A stretch of 64,000 bases of DNA from CAZAPG01 sp964486935 (lineage in GTDB: Bacteria; Chloroflexota; Anaerolineae; 4572-78; J111), in assembly GCA_964486935.1 (NCBI GenBank), contig CAZAPG010000012.1, positions 62,001 through 126,000 on the forward strand. The letters run 5' to 3'. Within the stretch, counting starts at the first letter, position 1. Each line of letters begins with the position of its first letter. Shown here piece by piece: positions 8,023 to 16,953 of the stretch. The position numbers were made by a program, and so were the translations under genes. The notes beneath the pieces are model-generated. The model was given only the letters and a program-made list of their open reading frames with translations. It had not been told where the DNA came from and did no database searches.

Positions 8023-9048
8023 TCACTGTATCTTAATATGTTTGACCACCTGCCGCAAAATATCGTCGGGGCTGATACCTTCGGCCTGGCCTTCAAAGTT
8101 TAAAATCAAGCGGTGGCGCAGCGACGGCAGCATAACGGTTTGCAGGTCGCGCGCGTCAACATTATAGCGACCATCAATGAGCGCGTTGATTTTGGCGGCC
8201 ACAATCATCGACTGCATCCCGCGCGGGCTGGCCCCGTAGCGAACATAGCGCCGCACATAATCCGGCGCGGTGGGGTGGCTGGGGTGAGTTGCCTCCAGCA
8301 GCGAAACCGCATAAGCGGTCAGGTGCTGGGCAATGGGCACCTGCCGGGCCAGCCGCTGCATGGCAATGATGGTTTCGCCGTTGGTAACAACCGCCGGAAT
8401 CGACTCTTCTGCGCCGGTGGTGCGGTTGGCAATTTCTATCAGTTCATTATGCTTGGGAAAGTCGAACTGAATGTGAAAAAAGAAGCGGTCAAGCTGGGCT
8501 TCCGGCAGCGGATAGGTTCCCTCCATTTCCAGCGGGTTTTGAGTAGCCAGCACAAAGAAAGGGCGGTCAAGCTCGTAGGTGGCCCTGGCAATGGTCACGC
8601 GGCGTTCCTGCATACCTTCCAGCAGCGCCGACTGGGTTTTGGGCGTGGCCCGGTTAATTTCGTCGGCCAGCACAATGTTTGAAAAAATTGGGCCGGGTTC
8701 AAAGCGAAAATAGCGCTGGCCCATTTCGTCGGCGGCAATTACGGTTGTGCCAACAATATCGGCCGGCATCAAATCGGGCGTAAATTGAATACGAGTGAAG
8801 CTGCAATGAATCACATCGGCCAGGGTGTTGACCAGCATGGTTTTGCCCAGGCCGGGCGCGCCTTCTAACAGGGCGTTGCCGCCGCCCAGCAGAGTCAGCA
8901 GTAATTGTCGAACCAGCTCTTTTTGGCCGACAATCACCTTGCCAATTTCCTGCTCAATAGCGGCAACAGTTTGGCGAAAGCCCTCGACGGTAATGTGTGG
9001 TTCGTTAGATTTAGTTGTGGTTTGAAAATCTTGTTCAGAATAAGCCAT
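8023..9048 (-). CDS. MoxR-family AAA+ ATPase
   Basis: A 341-residue chaperone-type ATPase. Walker A is GAPGLGKT (about residue 60), Walker B is IVLADEINR, and the sensor region reads ATQNPLEMEGTYPLPEAQLDRF, diagnostic for MoxR. The C-terminal lid contains SPRGMQSM. MoxR proteins work with von Willebrand A partners to insert metals or assemble complexes; the partners are plausibly the three genes just upstream (DUF58, BatA-like and VWA). In many genomes moxR is first in such operons, whereas here it follows the partner genes. The gap to the VWA gene is 45 nt. Confidence 0.95.
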   Translation of the reverse strand: MAYSEQDFQTTTKSNEPHITVEGFRQTVAAIEQEIGKVIVGQKELVRQLLLTLLGGGNALLEGAPGLGKTMLVNTLADVIHCSFTRIQFTPDLMPADIVGTTVIAADEMGQRYFRFEPGPIFSNIVLADEINRATPKTQSALLEGMQERRVTIARATYELDRPFFVLATQNPLEMEGTYPLPEAQLDRFFFHIQFDFPKHNELIEIANRTTGAEESIPAVVTNGETIIAMQRLARQVPIAQHLTAYAVSLLEATHPSHPTAPDYVRRYVRYGASPRGMQSMIVAAKINALIDGRYNVDARDLQTVMLPSLRHRLILNFEGQAEGISPDDILRQVVKHIKIQ

Positions 9049-9093
9049 TTTCTAATTCCCTGAATAAATGTTTTTGAATGTCAATTTGACACA

Positions 9094-11778
9094 TTATTGA
9101 ATACGCAACCGGCCCCAGCGCCGCCAGGCAATTTCAACGGGCCACAGAATAAGCGCGACCAGCAGCAGCCACGGCCATAGCTCTACCGCCTGGGCGAGCG
9201 AGCCATCCTGGTTTGATGCGGCGGAAAGGTTTGGGTTAAGAAACTGCCCCGGCGCAAATGCGCTGCCGCCGGTTGTGGCCGCAATTTGTTCAAGCAAAGG
9301 CCGGCCGGCTCCTTCGGGCGGCAGGCCGTATTCTGCGGGATAGGGCAACACAAAGCCAATAGTGGCTGTTTCCTGGGGTTCGTCAGCGCGCGTTTGAGTT
9401 ACGGTAAATTGATACACGCCGGGGTTGGGCAAACGCACCCGGCGCTCGTAGCGGCCCGGCCCAACCTGCTGCAAGCGAAGCTGATTCTGGCCGCCGCCCG
9501 GCGTGGTCAGCGCGGCTTCGGTGCGGGCCAGTTCAACCGGAAAACCGGTAGAGTTAACGCCGTCGGCGCTCAACGCCACGGTTTGACCATCCGGTTCGAG
9601 CGTGGCTTCCAGTTGCAGCAAGCCCAAATCCGGGGCGGGTAAGGTATAGGCGACCACCTGGCTAAGAAACTTGTTAAAGTCGGGCCAGTCGCGCCAGGCC
9701 GTAGCCCACTCTGCGCCGGTATCAGAACTCCAGACCGCAGTTCGGCCCAGGCCGTAGCCCCACACCGTCAGCAGCGGGTCGCCGGGGCCAACCTGAAGGG
9801 CTACTTCCGCTTCGGGTTTGGGGGTCATTGCCAGGTAGCCGGATAAGCTGGGAGGCGCTGGTTTATCGGGCGTGGGCAGCGGCGAGAAGAGACCCCGCAC
9901 AATGGGGTGAGGCGCGTAAATGGCCGGAGCAAAATCGCCTTCTTGCAAGGTTTGCGAGCGGAGAATATCGCTTTCCGAGATGGTCAGGGCCGGCAACTCC
10001 TCCGGGGTATTGGCAAAATGATAACGCCCCCGGCCCCGCTCGGCCAGATATGACAGCAACTCGGTATCGGCCTCGTTGGTGATGGCAATGGTAGAGAGGG
10101 TGATGTTGGCCTCTACGGCGGCGTCAACAATTCTTTCGTAATCTTCGTGAGTGCGGTCCCCATCAAACGATTTGCCATCGCTCAAAAGAATGGCGTGCCG
10201 CGCAACGGCTATCTCCTGCTCCATCAAGGCCGGCAGGGCGACCTCCAGCGTTTGCAAAATTCGCGTGCCGCCGCCGCCGGGTATGCGAGCCACCCGCTGC
10301 TGAATTTGCAGCAACTCGGCCCCGTCTCTCACCTGCTGAAATGGCACCACCCACTCATATTTGTTGTCAAACATCATAATCCCAACGATGTCTTCCGGCC
10401 CCAAAATATCGGTGGCCCGAATGGCGGCCTCTTTAGCCATTGTCAGCGCCGTGGGCAGCTCGCCGCGGTCTTCAACCATACTGCCGGAGTGGTCAATAAC
10501 CAGCAACAGGGCTACCGGCGGGCGCTCTTCGCGGGGGGGCGGTTCCATCGTCACCGGCAGCAGTTCGGCCAGGGGGGTGTCCTCGTATTTGCCCAGGCCA
10601 AAGCTGTTGCGGCCGGCAGTGGCTACCAGCCCCCGGCCCAAACTGCGGGTGTACTCTTGAACGGCAATCATTTGTTCCAGGTTAAAGGAGCGGGCCGAGA
10701 CATCCAGCAGCACCATTCCGGCATACGGCTCCAGCGCCGACAGACGGTCGGAGAGTTCTTGCGGGCGGGCGATAGTGGTTTCGTAACCGGCAGTTTGCAT
10801 TTGGGCGGCAAAACCCCCCGCCGCCGCGCCATCTTCGGCAATAATCAATATGTGCGGCGCCGGATACACCTGGGCAAATGCTGTCAGACTATTATTAACG
10901 GCCAGATAATCGTTAGCCGTGGTAATGGCGGCCTGGTAGGTGTGGGGGCCAATCTCGTCAACCGCATCGCTAAAGGTAAAGCGATTCAAGCCCGGTTCAA
11001 GCGCAATCGCATCTTCGGCCAGGATATCCTGACCCGCCGGATGGGTCAGAGTCAGGGTGGCGTCGGGGATGGCGGTTTGGCTATGGATAATGACCTCAAC
11101 GTTGAAGGGTTCGCCCTGGCGCAGGGTTTGCGGCAGCGACAGGCTAACCAGGCGCGCGTCATTCTGGCCGTCGCGCCAGGCTCGCTGCGTGGCTTCGTCA
11201 ACCAGCAGCACGTCAACGGGAATATTTTGCCGGGCCAGCCGGTCAGCCGCATTCAGCGTGTCCCCGGCAGTTGGCGCCCCATCCGATAGCAGCACCACCC
11301 GGCCCGGCTGCTGGCTTGGAGCCAGCAACTCGCCCGCCAACAACAGGGCCTCGGCCAGGTTGGTACTTTCGGGGTTTAGCGGCTCATCCGGGGCTACTGT
11401 TGACTCATTAACCCCGGCCGGGGCAGGGTTGTTGACCCAGATGGCGCGGTCGGCAAAAAATAACACCACGGCATTGGGGTCGCCCTGAGTCAGCCGGGCG
11501 GCTTCGGCCCGGAGCGCCTGCTGGCCGGTTTGGCCCAAACTGGCCGATTGGTCAACCAGCACTACCAATCGCTCTTGCGGCGCACCGGTTTCAGTTTGCG
11601 CCGGGGGGGTTATGGTAGGCTGGGCCAGCGCCAGCACAATCAGAACCACAACGAGCAGACGCAACAAGAATGGCCCAAACGGCTTGAAACGCCGCCGCCA
11701 GGCAAAAACCACCAGTAGCAACCAGACCAGCGGCAACAAAAGTAAAATATTGGAGTTTTGAAAGATTATTTGCGCCAT
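9094..11778 (-). CDS. Large membrane protein with two von Willebrand A-like domains
   Basis: About 895 residues. Two N-terminal membrane segments (about residues 10-30 and 37-55) precede a first VWA-like region whose metal-binding loop is VDQSAS. A middle region resembles a class I glutamine amidotransferase-like fold. A second, canonical VWA domain starts about residue 428 with IDHSGSM and continues through GGGGTRI and ILLSDG. A final helix (LWPWLLLVALILW) anchors the C-terminus, so the bulk probably faces outside. The ATG at 11778 has AAGGATGG at good spacing; the ATG at 11787 is the alternative. The gene overlaps the BatA-like gene upstream and is probably translationally coupled. It is a probable MoxR partner. 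Confidence 0.85.
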   Translation of the reverse strand: MAQIIFQNSNILLLLPLVWLLLVVFAWRRRFKPFGPFLLRLLVVVLIVLALAQPTITPPAQTETGAPQERLVVLVDQSASLGQTGQQALRAEAARLTQGDPNAVVLFFADRAIWVNNPAPAGVNESTVAPDEPLNPESTNLAEALLLAGELLAPSQQPGRVVLLSDGAPTAGDTLNAADRLARQNIPVDVLLVDEATQRAWRDGQNDARLVSLSLPQTLRQGEPFNVEVIIHSQTAIPDATLTLTHPAGQDILAEDAIALEPGLNRFTFSDAVDEIGPHTYQAAITTANDYLAVNNSLTAFAQVYPAPHILIIAEDGAAAGGFAAQMQTAGYETTIARPQELSDRLSALEPYAGMVLLDVSARSFNLEQMIAVQEYTRSLGRGLVATAGRNSFGLGKYEDTPLAELLPVTMEPPPREERPPVALLLVIDHSGSMVEDRGELPTALTMAKEAAIRATDILGPEDIVGIMMFDNKYEWVVPFQQVRDGAELLQIQQRVARIPGGGGTRILQTLEVALPALMEQEIAVARHAILLSDGKSFDGDRTHEDYERIVDAAVEANITLSTIAITNEADTELLSYLAERGRGRYHFANTPEELPALTISESDILRSQTLQEGDFAPAIYAPHPIVRGLFSPLPTPDKPAPPSLSGYLAMTPKPEAEVALQVGPGDPLLTVWGYGLGRTAVWSSDTGAEWATAWRDWPDFNKFLSQVVAYTLPAPDLGLLQLEATLEPDGQTVALSADGVNSTGFPVELARTEAALTTPGGGQNQLRLQQVGPGRYERRVRLPNPGVYQFTVTQTRADEPQETATIGFVLPYPAEYGLPPEGAGRPLLEQIAATTGGSAFAPGQFLNPNLSAASNQDGSLAQAVELWPWLLLVALILWPVEIAWRRWGRLRIQ

Positions 11779-13637
11779 GCCAGCCATCCTTCAAATGTAA
11801 CCACAACCAGCACCAGCGCGGTGAGCAACGGCCAAAATTCGTCAAAAGCAATTTCCGGGTTGGGGGCGGCCAGGGCGGCTGAGTCGATTGTGGCGAGGCT
11901 TTCGGGTTGAAATTGTTGGGTCAGGTTTGACTCATCGGGCGCGCCGGCATGAACGGCAAATCCGGCTATTTCTTGATTGTCGTTGTTGAAAATTTTGTAC
12001 AGGCCAGGCTGCCGGGTGCGGGTAAACAGAGCGCCCACGCTGCCCGGTCTGGTATCGGGGGTCAACCGGCGACCGTCGGGCAGTTCAACACTGTAGTTTC
12101 CGGCCAGCAGCACCGGCTGGCCGCTGGAAACGGCCGCCAGCGGGGCCGGCGTTAGCAGGGTTGAGATAGTATTGGCCGTAAGCAGGGGCAAGGCCAGCCG
12201 CGCCGGCAAATTGCTGGCGTTCAGGTCGAAGCCCCACACCATCACCCGGCTGCTGCCGACGTTGCCGTGAAAAATGAGCGGCAGCGTTTGGCCGGTTTCA
12301 TCAGCCAGCGACTCCAAATCAATTTGCGCCCATTCCGGCAGGGTCAGGTCGGGGGCGCGGTTAAAAAATACGCCCGACAAATCAACCCCGGCCAGCAGTT
12401 CCGAGACGGTTTCGGGGTTGGGCCGGATGCCTCGGGCAAAGTTGGCCGAGGGCAGCAACCCGTAGCCTAACGGCGGGTTGACAACCAGCACATTACCGCC
12501 CGGCCATTCGGTTTGCTCCGGCGGCGGGGTGTCAAACACAATCAAATCAAAATCCGCCGGGTCGTAGCGGTCAAAGCCGGCGGCGCGAATGGTTAAATCA
12601 ATACCTGCCTGGGCTTGAAAGGCGCGCGCCAGCGTGTCGGGCAAGTCTGACAGCAGCAACACCCGGTGGCGGGCCGCGCCAAGCAGCGGTAATTCGGCCC
12701 GGTTGTCGGGCGGCAAGTCATCTGCTTCTACCAGCTCCAATACGGCGGTTTTGGCATGAGCGGAAACGCTCCACACTTTTGACGCGTCGGCCTGGGCCTC
12801 TAGCTGTACGGGTTGCTCGTCGGCAATTTCGCCATCAACCATCAGCCTAAGGGTGCGGCTGACCGGCGCGTCGCTAAAGTTAACTACGCGCACAAAGAGC
12901 CGGTGCCGGCCATCGGGCATACGGCGGCTGGACACGTTGAGCAGGGCCTGATTGTTGCCGGGCGTGTCCCGGTCAGGAATCAACTGCCAGGTAATGGGGG
13001 CCAGCACATTGGGCAGGCTGCGGGGGTCAACCGGGTAGTCGCCATCGGTGAGCGCAACGATTTGATTAGCCTGTTCCGGGTCAACCAGCCCATTGGCCAG
13101 CGAGAGGGCTTCGGGCAGTTTTGCGCCGCTGCCGCCGGGCAGCAGGTTGCTGAGGGCCAGCATAGACGCTTCTTGCTGCGCAACTCCGCCGGAGAAAAGC
13201 AGCCGGGGTTCCCGGTTCAAGTCGATGACGGCCACGGTGTCGTTTTCATCGAGCGTTTGAATGTGGCGGGCAATTATTTGCCGGGCCGTATCAAACCGGG
13301 GTTGCAACTGGCCGGTGGCGGCGGGCGCGTCTACGGCGGCCATGCTGGTGGTGGTATCTAAAATGTAGATGGTCTGTTGCGGCTGGTTGAGTAAAAAAGA
13401 GGAAGCGGGCCGGGCCAGCGCCAGAGTTAGGGCCACGGCCGCGGCCAACTGCAACAGCAACATGAGCGAGAGGGGGATATGGCGAGGCAGGGCGCCATGC
13501 TTGCGCCGGTCTAGCTCTCGCCACAGCCGCAGGCTGGAAATGGGCATCTGTTTGCGGCGATTGCGCAGCAAATGCAGCAACAGAATAATGGGCACTGTGA
13601 GCAAGCCCAGCAGCGCTATGGGTACCAGCAAACTCAT
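11766..13637 (-). CDS. BatA-N and VWA domain membrane protein
   Basis: A 623-residue protein with an aerotolerance-type BatA N-terminal module: two hydrophobic helices separated by a basic segment with RNRRKQMPISSLRLW. A VWA domain begins near residue 88 with ILDTTTSM, a DxTxS variant of the metal-binding loop. A C-terminal membrane helix (LLTALVLVVVTFEGWLAW) closes the protein. It overlaps the DUF58 gene by ATGA and the VWA gene downstream by about 13-22 nt, so the three are very likely translated together and function as a complex with MoxR. Confidence 0.88.
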   Translation of the reverse strand: MSLLVPIALLGLLTVPIILLLHLLRNRRKQMPISSLRLWRELDRRKHGALPRHIPLSLMLLLQLAAAVALTLALARPASSFLLNQPQQTIYILDTTTSMAAVDAPAATGQLQPRFDTARQIIARHIQTLDENDTVAVIDLNREPRLLFSGGVAQQEASMLALSNLLPGGSGAKLPEALSLANGLVDPEQANQIVALTDGDYPVDPRSLPNVLAPITWQLIPDRDTPGNNQALLNVSSRRMPDGRHRLFVRVVNFSDAPVSRTLRLMVDGEIADEQPVQLEAQADASKVWSVSAHAKTAVLELVEADDLPPDNRAELPLLGAARHRVLLLSDLPDTLARAFQAQAGIDLTIRAAGFDRYDPADFDLIVFDTPPPEQTEWPGGNVLVVNPPLGYGLLPSANFARGIRPNPETVSELLAGVDLSGVFFNRAPDLTLPEWAQIDLESLADETGQTLPLIFHGNVGSSRVMVWGFDLNASNLPARLALPLLTANTISTLLTPAPLAAVSSGQPVLLAGNYSVELPDGRRLTPDTRPGSVGALFTRTRQPGLYKIFNNDNQEIAGFAVHAGAPDESNLTQQFQPESLATIDSAALAAPNPEIAFDEFWPLLTALVLVVVTFEGWLAWRK

Positions 13638-14641
13638 TGCACGGCTCCCCGCTGGCGCAGGTAGGGGATAACGGCTTGCTCAAAGGGCCATTCGGCGGTA
13701 ATGCGGGCGTAAGTGGCGGCGCGCCGGGCGCAGGCCGCTTGCAGTTGGGCGCACCAGCGATGCACCCGCAAACGGTATTGAGCCAGCGTGTCTTCATCCA
13801 TGTGAAATGGCAAAACTTCGCCGGTTTCCATATCTTGCAAATCAATATCTCCTTCCATAGGGGGGTTCAACTCTGCTTCGGTGAGCAGATGCAGAACCAG
13901 GACCTGCCAGCGCGGCGAGGGGAAATAGCGCAGCCCCTCGGCCAGTTCTTCCCATTCACCCGCCGACTCCACCGGAGCCGCCGTGTCGAGCAGGTCTGAA
14001 ATTAAAATAAACAATCCACCTTGCGAGTGGCGGCGGGCATATTCGGCCAGGCTTTTAACCAGGCCGCTTTGCGCGCCGCGTTTGGGGGGCGAGGCCGGAT
14101 TAATTGTGGTGACAAAATCCAGCAGCGAAATAGCCTGCCGCTTGCCCTGGGTAGGGCCAAAGTTTTGGCCCAACTCATAGGCAAATGATGTCACCTCAAT
14201 TCGTTCCCCTCCGGCCAAAGCCAAATAGCCCAACGCCCCGGCCAATCGACGGGCGCTGTACCACTTGCGCGATTGTGACAGCGATAGTTGATTGGCGTCG
14301 GTATTTGCGGCGGGCGCCCACACCATCGAGCGGCTGCAATCAAAAAGAATGTGAACGTTGATGCTTTGGGGGGCCTCGCCAAGTTTTACAAACAGTTCTT
14401 CGTGGCGAGAGTACGCGTTCCAGTCGATGTGCCGCAGGTCGTCGCCGGGAGTGTAGGGACGATGGTCGCTAAAATCCAGGGCGGGGCGCAGGTTACGGCT
14501 GCGCCGCTCGCCCGATAGCCCCCCCCGCAGGGTGGGCGCGGTGCGAAAACTGAGCCGCTCCAGCCGGCGCAAAAATGCCTCGTCGAAAAGCGGCAGGGTT
14601 GAGCTATCCTGGTTTCGTTTGAAGAGGTTATTTACCCACAT
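13634..14641 (-). CDS. DUF58 domain-containing protein
   Basis: The DUF58 fingerprint is clear near residues 55-85: DHRPYTPGDDLRHIDWNAYS followed by RHEELFVK. A VWA-like fold follows with FDCSRSM as its metal-site loop. DUF58 proteins co-occur with MoxR ATPases and are thought to act in cofactor or complex assembly. The ATG at 14641 is preferred over TTG at 14647; neither has a strong ribosome site. The ATGA overlap with the BatA-like gene indicates coupling. No signal peptide is visible, so the protein is probably cytoplasmic or membrane-associated. Confidence 0.92.
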   Translation of the reverse strand: MWVNNLFKRNQDSSTLPLFDEAFLRRLERLSFRTAPTLRGGLSGERRSRNLRPALDFSDHRPYTPGDDLRHIDWNAYSRHEELFVKLGEAPQSINVHILFDCSRSMVWAPAANTDANQLSLSQSRKWYSARRLAGALGYLALAGGERIEVTSFAYELGQNFGPTQGKRQAISLLDFVTTINPASPPKRGAQSGLVKSLAEYARRHSQGGLFILISDLLDTAAPVESAGEWEELAEGLRYFPSPRWQVLVLHLLTEAELNPPMEGDIDLQDMETGEVLPFHMDEDTLAQYRLRVHRWCAQLQAACARRAATYARITAEWPFEQAVIPYLRQRGAVQ

Positions 14642-14674
14642 ACGCAATCTGGCCGGCGCTAACCGGTCTGCCGG

Positions 14675-14902
14675 CTACCTGAAAAATCTGCTGATAAGCG
14701 TCAGAACAATACTCAGAACAAGGCTAAGTATAATCATCGAGGTGATGGGCGCAAACAAGCGAAAATTATCGCGTTCAACCCGAATATCGCCGGGCAGGTT
14801 ACCAAACCACCCCAATTTGTCGCCAAAAAACCACAAACTCAAACCGATGATAATTAAAACAAGGCCCAACCCGACTATTACTTTGCCTAAATTTTCCATC
14901 AT
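14675..14902 (-). CDS. Small DUF2905-type membrane protein
   Basis: A 75-residue protein with two hydrophobic helices (about residues 7-26 and 50-71). They flank a conserved hinge, FGDKLGWFGNLPGDIRVERD, that is typical of the DUF2905 family. Two adjacent ATG codons (14902 and 14899) could start translation. It may be the first gene of the transcript continuing into the DUF58 gene, 33 nt downstream. Function of the family is unknown. Confidence 0.85.
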   Translation of the reverse strand: MMENLGKVIVGLGLVLIIIGLSLWFFGDKLGWFGNLPGDIRVERDNFRLFAPITSMIILSLVLSIVLTLISRFFR

Positions 14903-14940
14903 TTTGGAGTTTAATTATAATCTACCGGTTTGTTTGTCCA

Positions 14941-15042
14941 GGGTGCGTCCCAAATTTTAGGAATTTGGGGCACCTTCGGCAGGGGGGATTTGGGGGGATA
15001 CCCCCGCACCCCCAGTCTGTTCCCAAAATTTGGGACAGACCC
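14941..15042 (+). mobile_element. MITE-like inverted-repeat element, copy 2
   Basis: A 102-bp element beginning GGGTGCGTCCCAAATTTT and ending in the complement of GGGTCTGTCCCAAATTTT, giving near-perfect terminal inverted repeats. GTTTGTC occurs on both sides (14932-14938 and 15043-15049). If two further bases are counted (CA versus TA) the match is 8 of 9, as in a slightly decayed 9-bp target duplication. Its ends and central GGGGGATACCCCC match copy 1 at 3033-3123. It fills most of the gap between DUF2905 and the SRPBCC gene and has no coding capacity. Confidence 0.72.
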
Positions 15043-15094
15043 GTTTGTCTAAACAAGTTGACAACCTGTTCTACAATCTACTCTGGAGTGAGTG

Positions 15095-15547
15095 ATGCAC
15101 AGCGCCACCGATTCTATCACGGTTGAGGCATCTGCCGAGCAAACCTGGCAGGTGCTGGCTAATCTACGCCGGCTGCCGGAATGGTATGTACCGGCGCAAC
15201 ATATTAATGTTTTAACCGATGGGCCAGTGCGAGAAAACTGGCAGTTCATTTTAGCGGTTCAAACCCTCTCAGGGCTGGTGTTAAATGCGCTGGGTACGGT
15301 TAAAGAGTTTGACCCTCAACGCAAGGTGATTACCTGGCGCGGCCAGGCAATGGGTATTACCGGAGATAGCCGCTGGCAGGTTGTTTCAACAGAAAATGGA
15401 CGCTCGCAAATTCAACATTCCTTTCAGGGACGCGGTTGGTTGATGTTCCTTTCTCAAAAATTGGGGCGCAACCGTAAAACGGTACAGCGGCGGCTGAAAA
15501 ATTTGAAACGTCTGGTTGAGTTAGAGACCCAAAACAAATTAGCGTAG
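15095..15547 (+). CDS. SRPBCC/polyketide-cyclase-like lipid-binding protein
   Basis: A 150-residue protein with the helix-grip opening of the START/SRPBCC superfamily: DSITVEASAEQTWQVLANL, then WYVPAQHINVL. It ends with the long amphipathic C-terminal helix (RNRKTVQRRLKNLKRLVE) that closes the cavity in this fold. GGAG at 15085 lies 6 nt before the ATG at 15095. It is a lone plus-strand gene embedded in a minus-strand region. Ligand unknown; the superfamily binds hydrophobic small molecules. Confidence 0.8.
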   Translation: MHSATDSITVEASAEQTWQVLANLRRLPEWYVPAQHINVLTDGPVRENWQFILAVQTLSGLVLNALGTVKEFDPQRKVITWRGQAMGITGDSRWQVVSTENGRSQIQHSFQGRGWLMFLSQKLGRNRKTVQRRLKNLKRLVELETQNKLA

Positions 15548-15605
15548 AACGTGGCGCGTAGAACGTGAACAAGATACCTACATTCCACGCTCTACCCGCC
15601 ACGTT
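15548..15605. terminator. Imperfect palindrome between convergent genes
   Basis: The arm 15548-15569 (AACGTGGCGCGTAGAA...) is matched by the complement of 15583-15605 (AACGTGGCGGGTAGAG...), agreeing at about 19 of 22 positions around a 13-nt loop. It separates the SRPBCC gene from the convergent gene ending at 15607, so it may act as a two-way transcription barrier. GCGTAGAACGTG also occurs twice in tandem here, like the short-word tracts elsewhere in the window. Confidence 0.45.
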
Positions 15606-15606
15606 A

Positions 15607-16953
15607 TTAAGGCGAAAAGTACTGCCGGATTACATCACGTTTTTCCCAGGGGTAGGTTAGCGGGTCTGGTCCCAGTTCATCGCCGGCAGCGTTAAGCGGC
15701 TGGCGGGTAAAGGGAGAAGCTTCGGTGGTTTCTTCGCCGGCTTCGGCGTCGAGTTCTGACGCCTGCAAAACGCGCTGTTCCGTTTCCTCGCTTTCCAGCT
15801 CTAACGGCTGGCCGTCAATGGGCAAACGCTCTTCCTCTTCATCGAGGGGCTGGTTGCTGCTGCCGCCGTCGCCGTCGCCGCCGCCGCCCCCCTCTTCCTG
15901 GGCGGCTTCCTGGGGTTCGCCCTCTTGGGACTCGCCGGCATCTTCCGACTCATTGCCGGCCTCGGCCTCGCTGCTTTGGGGCGAATTTTCATTAAGGTTA
16001 TCCAGCACCTCGGCTAAATCATCCAGGGCGCGGCTGGCGCCGGGCATATTGTTGATATCCAGGGCTTGTTTGCCGCGCTGGAGCGGGTCGGTAATATCCG
16101 GCGCGTCGCCGCCAATTTTGTCGGCGGCTTCTTGCAACGAGTTGCCCAATTCCTGATGGGCGTTGCTCGACAGCTCTTCCAGGCGGTCGGCTAAACGGCG
16201 CAATTCGTCGGCGGCCCCGCCTAAATCATCGCGGTCAATGGCTTCGGCCACGGCGCGGGTTACGGCCTGGTCGCGCAGGGCATCGGCCAGAATTTTCAAA
16301 ATGTTGCGCAGTTGAGAGTCAGACAACTCTTGTTGTTGGGGCGATTGTTGCTGCAAGTTGGGGTCCGGGGGAATTACCTGGTCGGCGGTGGGTTCTTGCC
16401 CGGCGGATGGCAGGTCGGCCGGCGGCGCCTGGGGAATGTTGGGGCGAAGGGTGTCAAACAGCAGCATAGCCCCCAGCAGCGCGGCCACGGCAATGAGCGC
16501 CTGCATTTCCAGCCAAAAACTGCGGCCAAAGGTGTTAACCTGCCGGCGCATAACAACGGTAACGTTGACCGTATCCTGCACAAGTTGTTCGGTAACGGGG
16601 TTGTTTTCTGGTCGATTGGCCGGGTTGGCGGTATCCTGGCTAACCTCAAGCGCCGTCACAAGTTGGGCGCGCATGCCCAGCAAGTCGTCCAGCCGGCGGG
16701 CCATTTTTTCAAGCGGGATGGGGCGCATGGCCCACAAAAACGAGGCCACCCCAACCAGCAGCATTAACGACAGCCAGACCAACCAATGAACTTGCCAGCC
16801 CCATAGCAGGTAGCCGCCCATCACCACAGTGGGAACCAGCAGCGCCACCCACAGGGCGCGCACCCACCAGTAAATAACCCGGCGTCGCCAAAAAGCGCCC
16901 CGCAAACGGTGTAGCGTTCTTAAAAAGGGCAAAGTTGCCTGATTGGTACTCAC
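15607..16953 (-). CDS. Membrane protein with long acidic low-complexity region
   Basis: No family assigned. Two hydrophobic stretches near residues 25-70 are followed by a soluble helix with MARRLDDLLGMRAQLVTALE and another membrane segment near residue 150. The rest is Gln/Glu/Asp-rich: a coiled-coil-like part (about residues 215-320) and a stretch of Glu/Gly/Ser/Asp (about 325-395). The end is PLTYPWEKRDVIRQYF. The start is GTG at 16953, overlapping the protease gene stop as GTGA, so the two are coupled. Its position beside the MoxR/VWA cluster suggests a part of the same envelope system. Function unknown. Confidence 0.7.
   Translation of the reverse strand: MSTNQATLPFLRTLHRLRGAFWRRRVIYWWVRALWVALLVPTVVMGGYLLWGWQVHWLVWLSLMLLVGVASFLWAMRPIPLEKMARRLDDLLGMRAQLVTALEVSQDTANPANRPENNPVTEQLVQDTVNVTVVMRRQVNTFGRSFWLEMQALIAVAALLGAMLLFDTLRPNIPQAPPADLPSAGQEPTADQVIPPDPNLQQQSPQQQELSDSQLRNILKILADALRDQAVTRAVAEAIDRDDLGGAADELRRLADRLEELSSNAHQELGNSLQEAADKIGGDAPDITDPLQRGKQALDINNMPGASRALDDLAEVLDNLNENSPQSSEAEAGNESEDAGESQEGEPQEAAQEEGGGGGDGDGGSSNQPLDEEEERLPIDGQPLELESEETEQRVLQASELDAEAGEETTEASPFTRQPLNAAGDELGPDPLTYPWEKRDVIRQYFSP

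Noticed and set aside
10147..11289. 380-residue plus-strand open frame inside the VWA gene
   Set aside because: Low-complexity Gly/Gln/Arg composition typical of antisense frames; the VWA domain on the other strand is clear.
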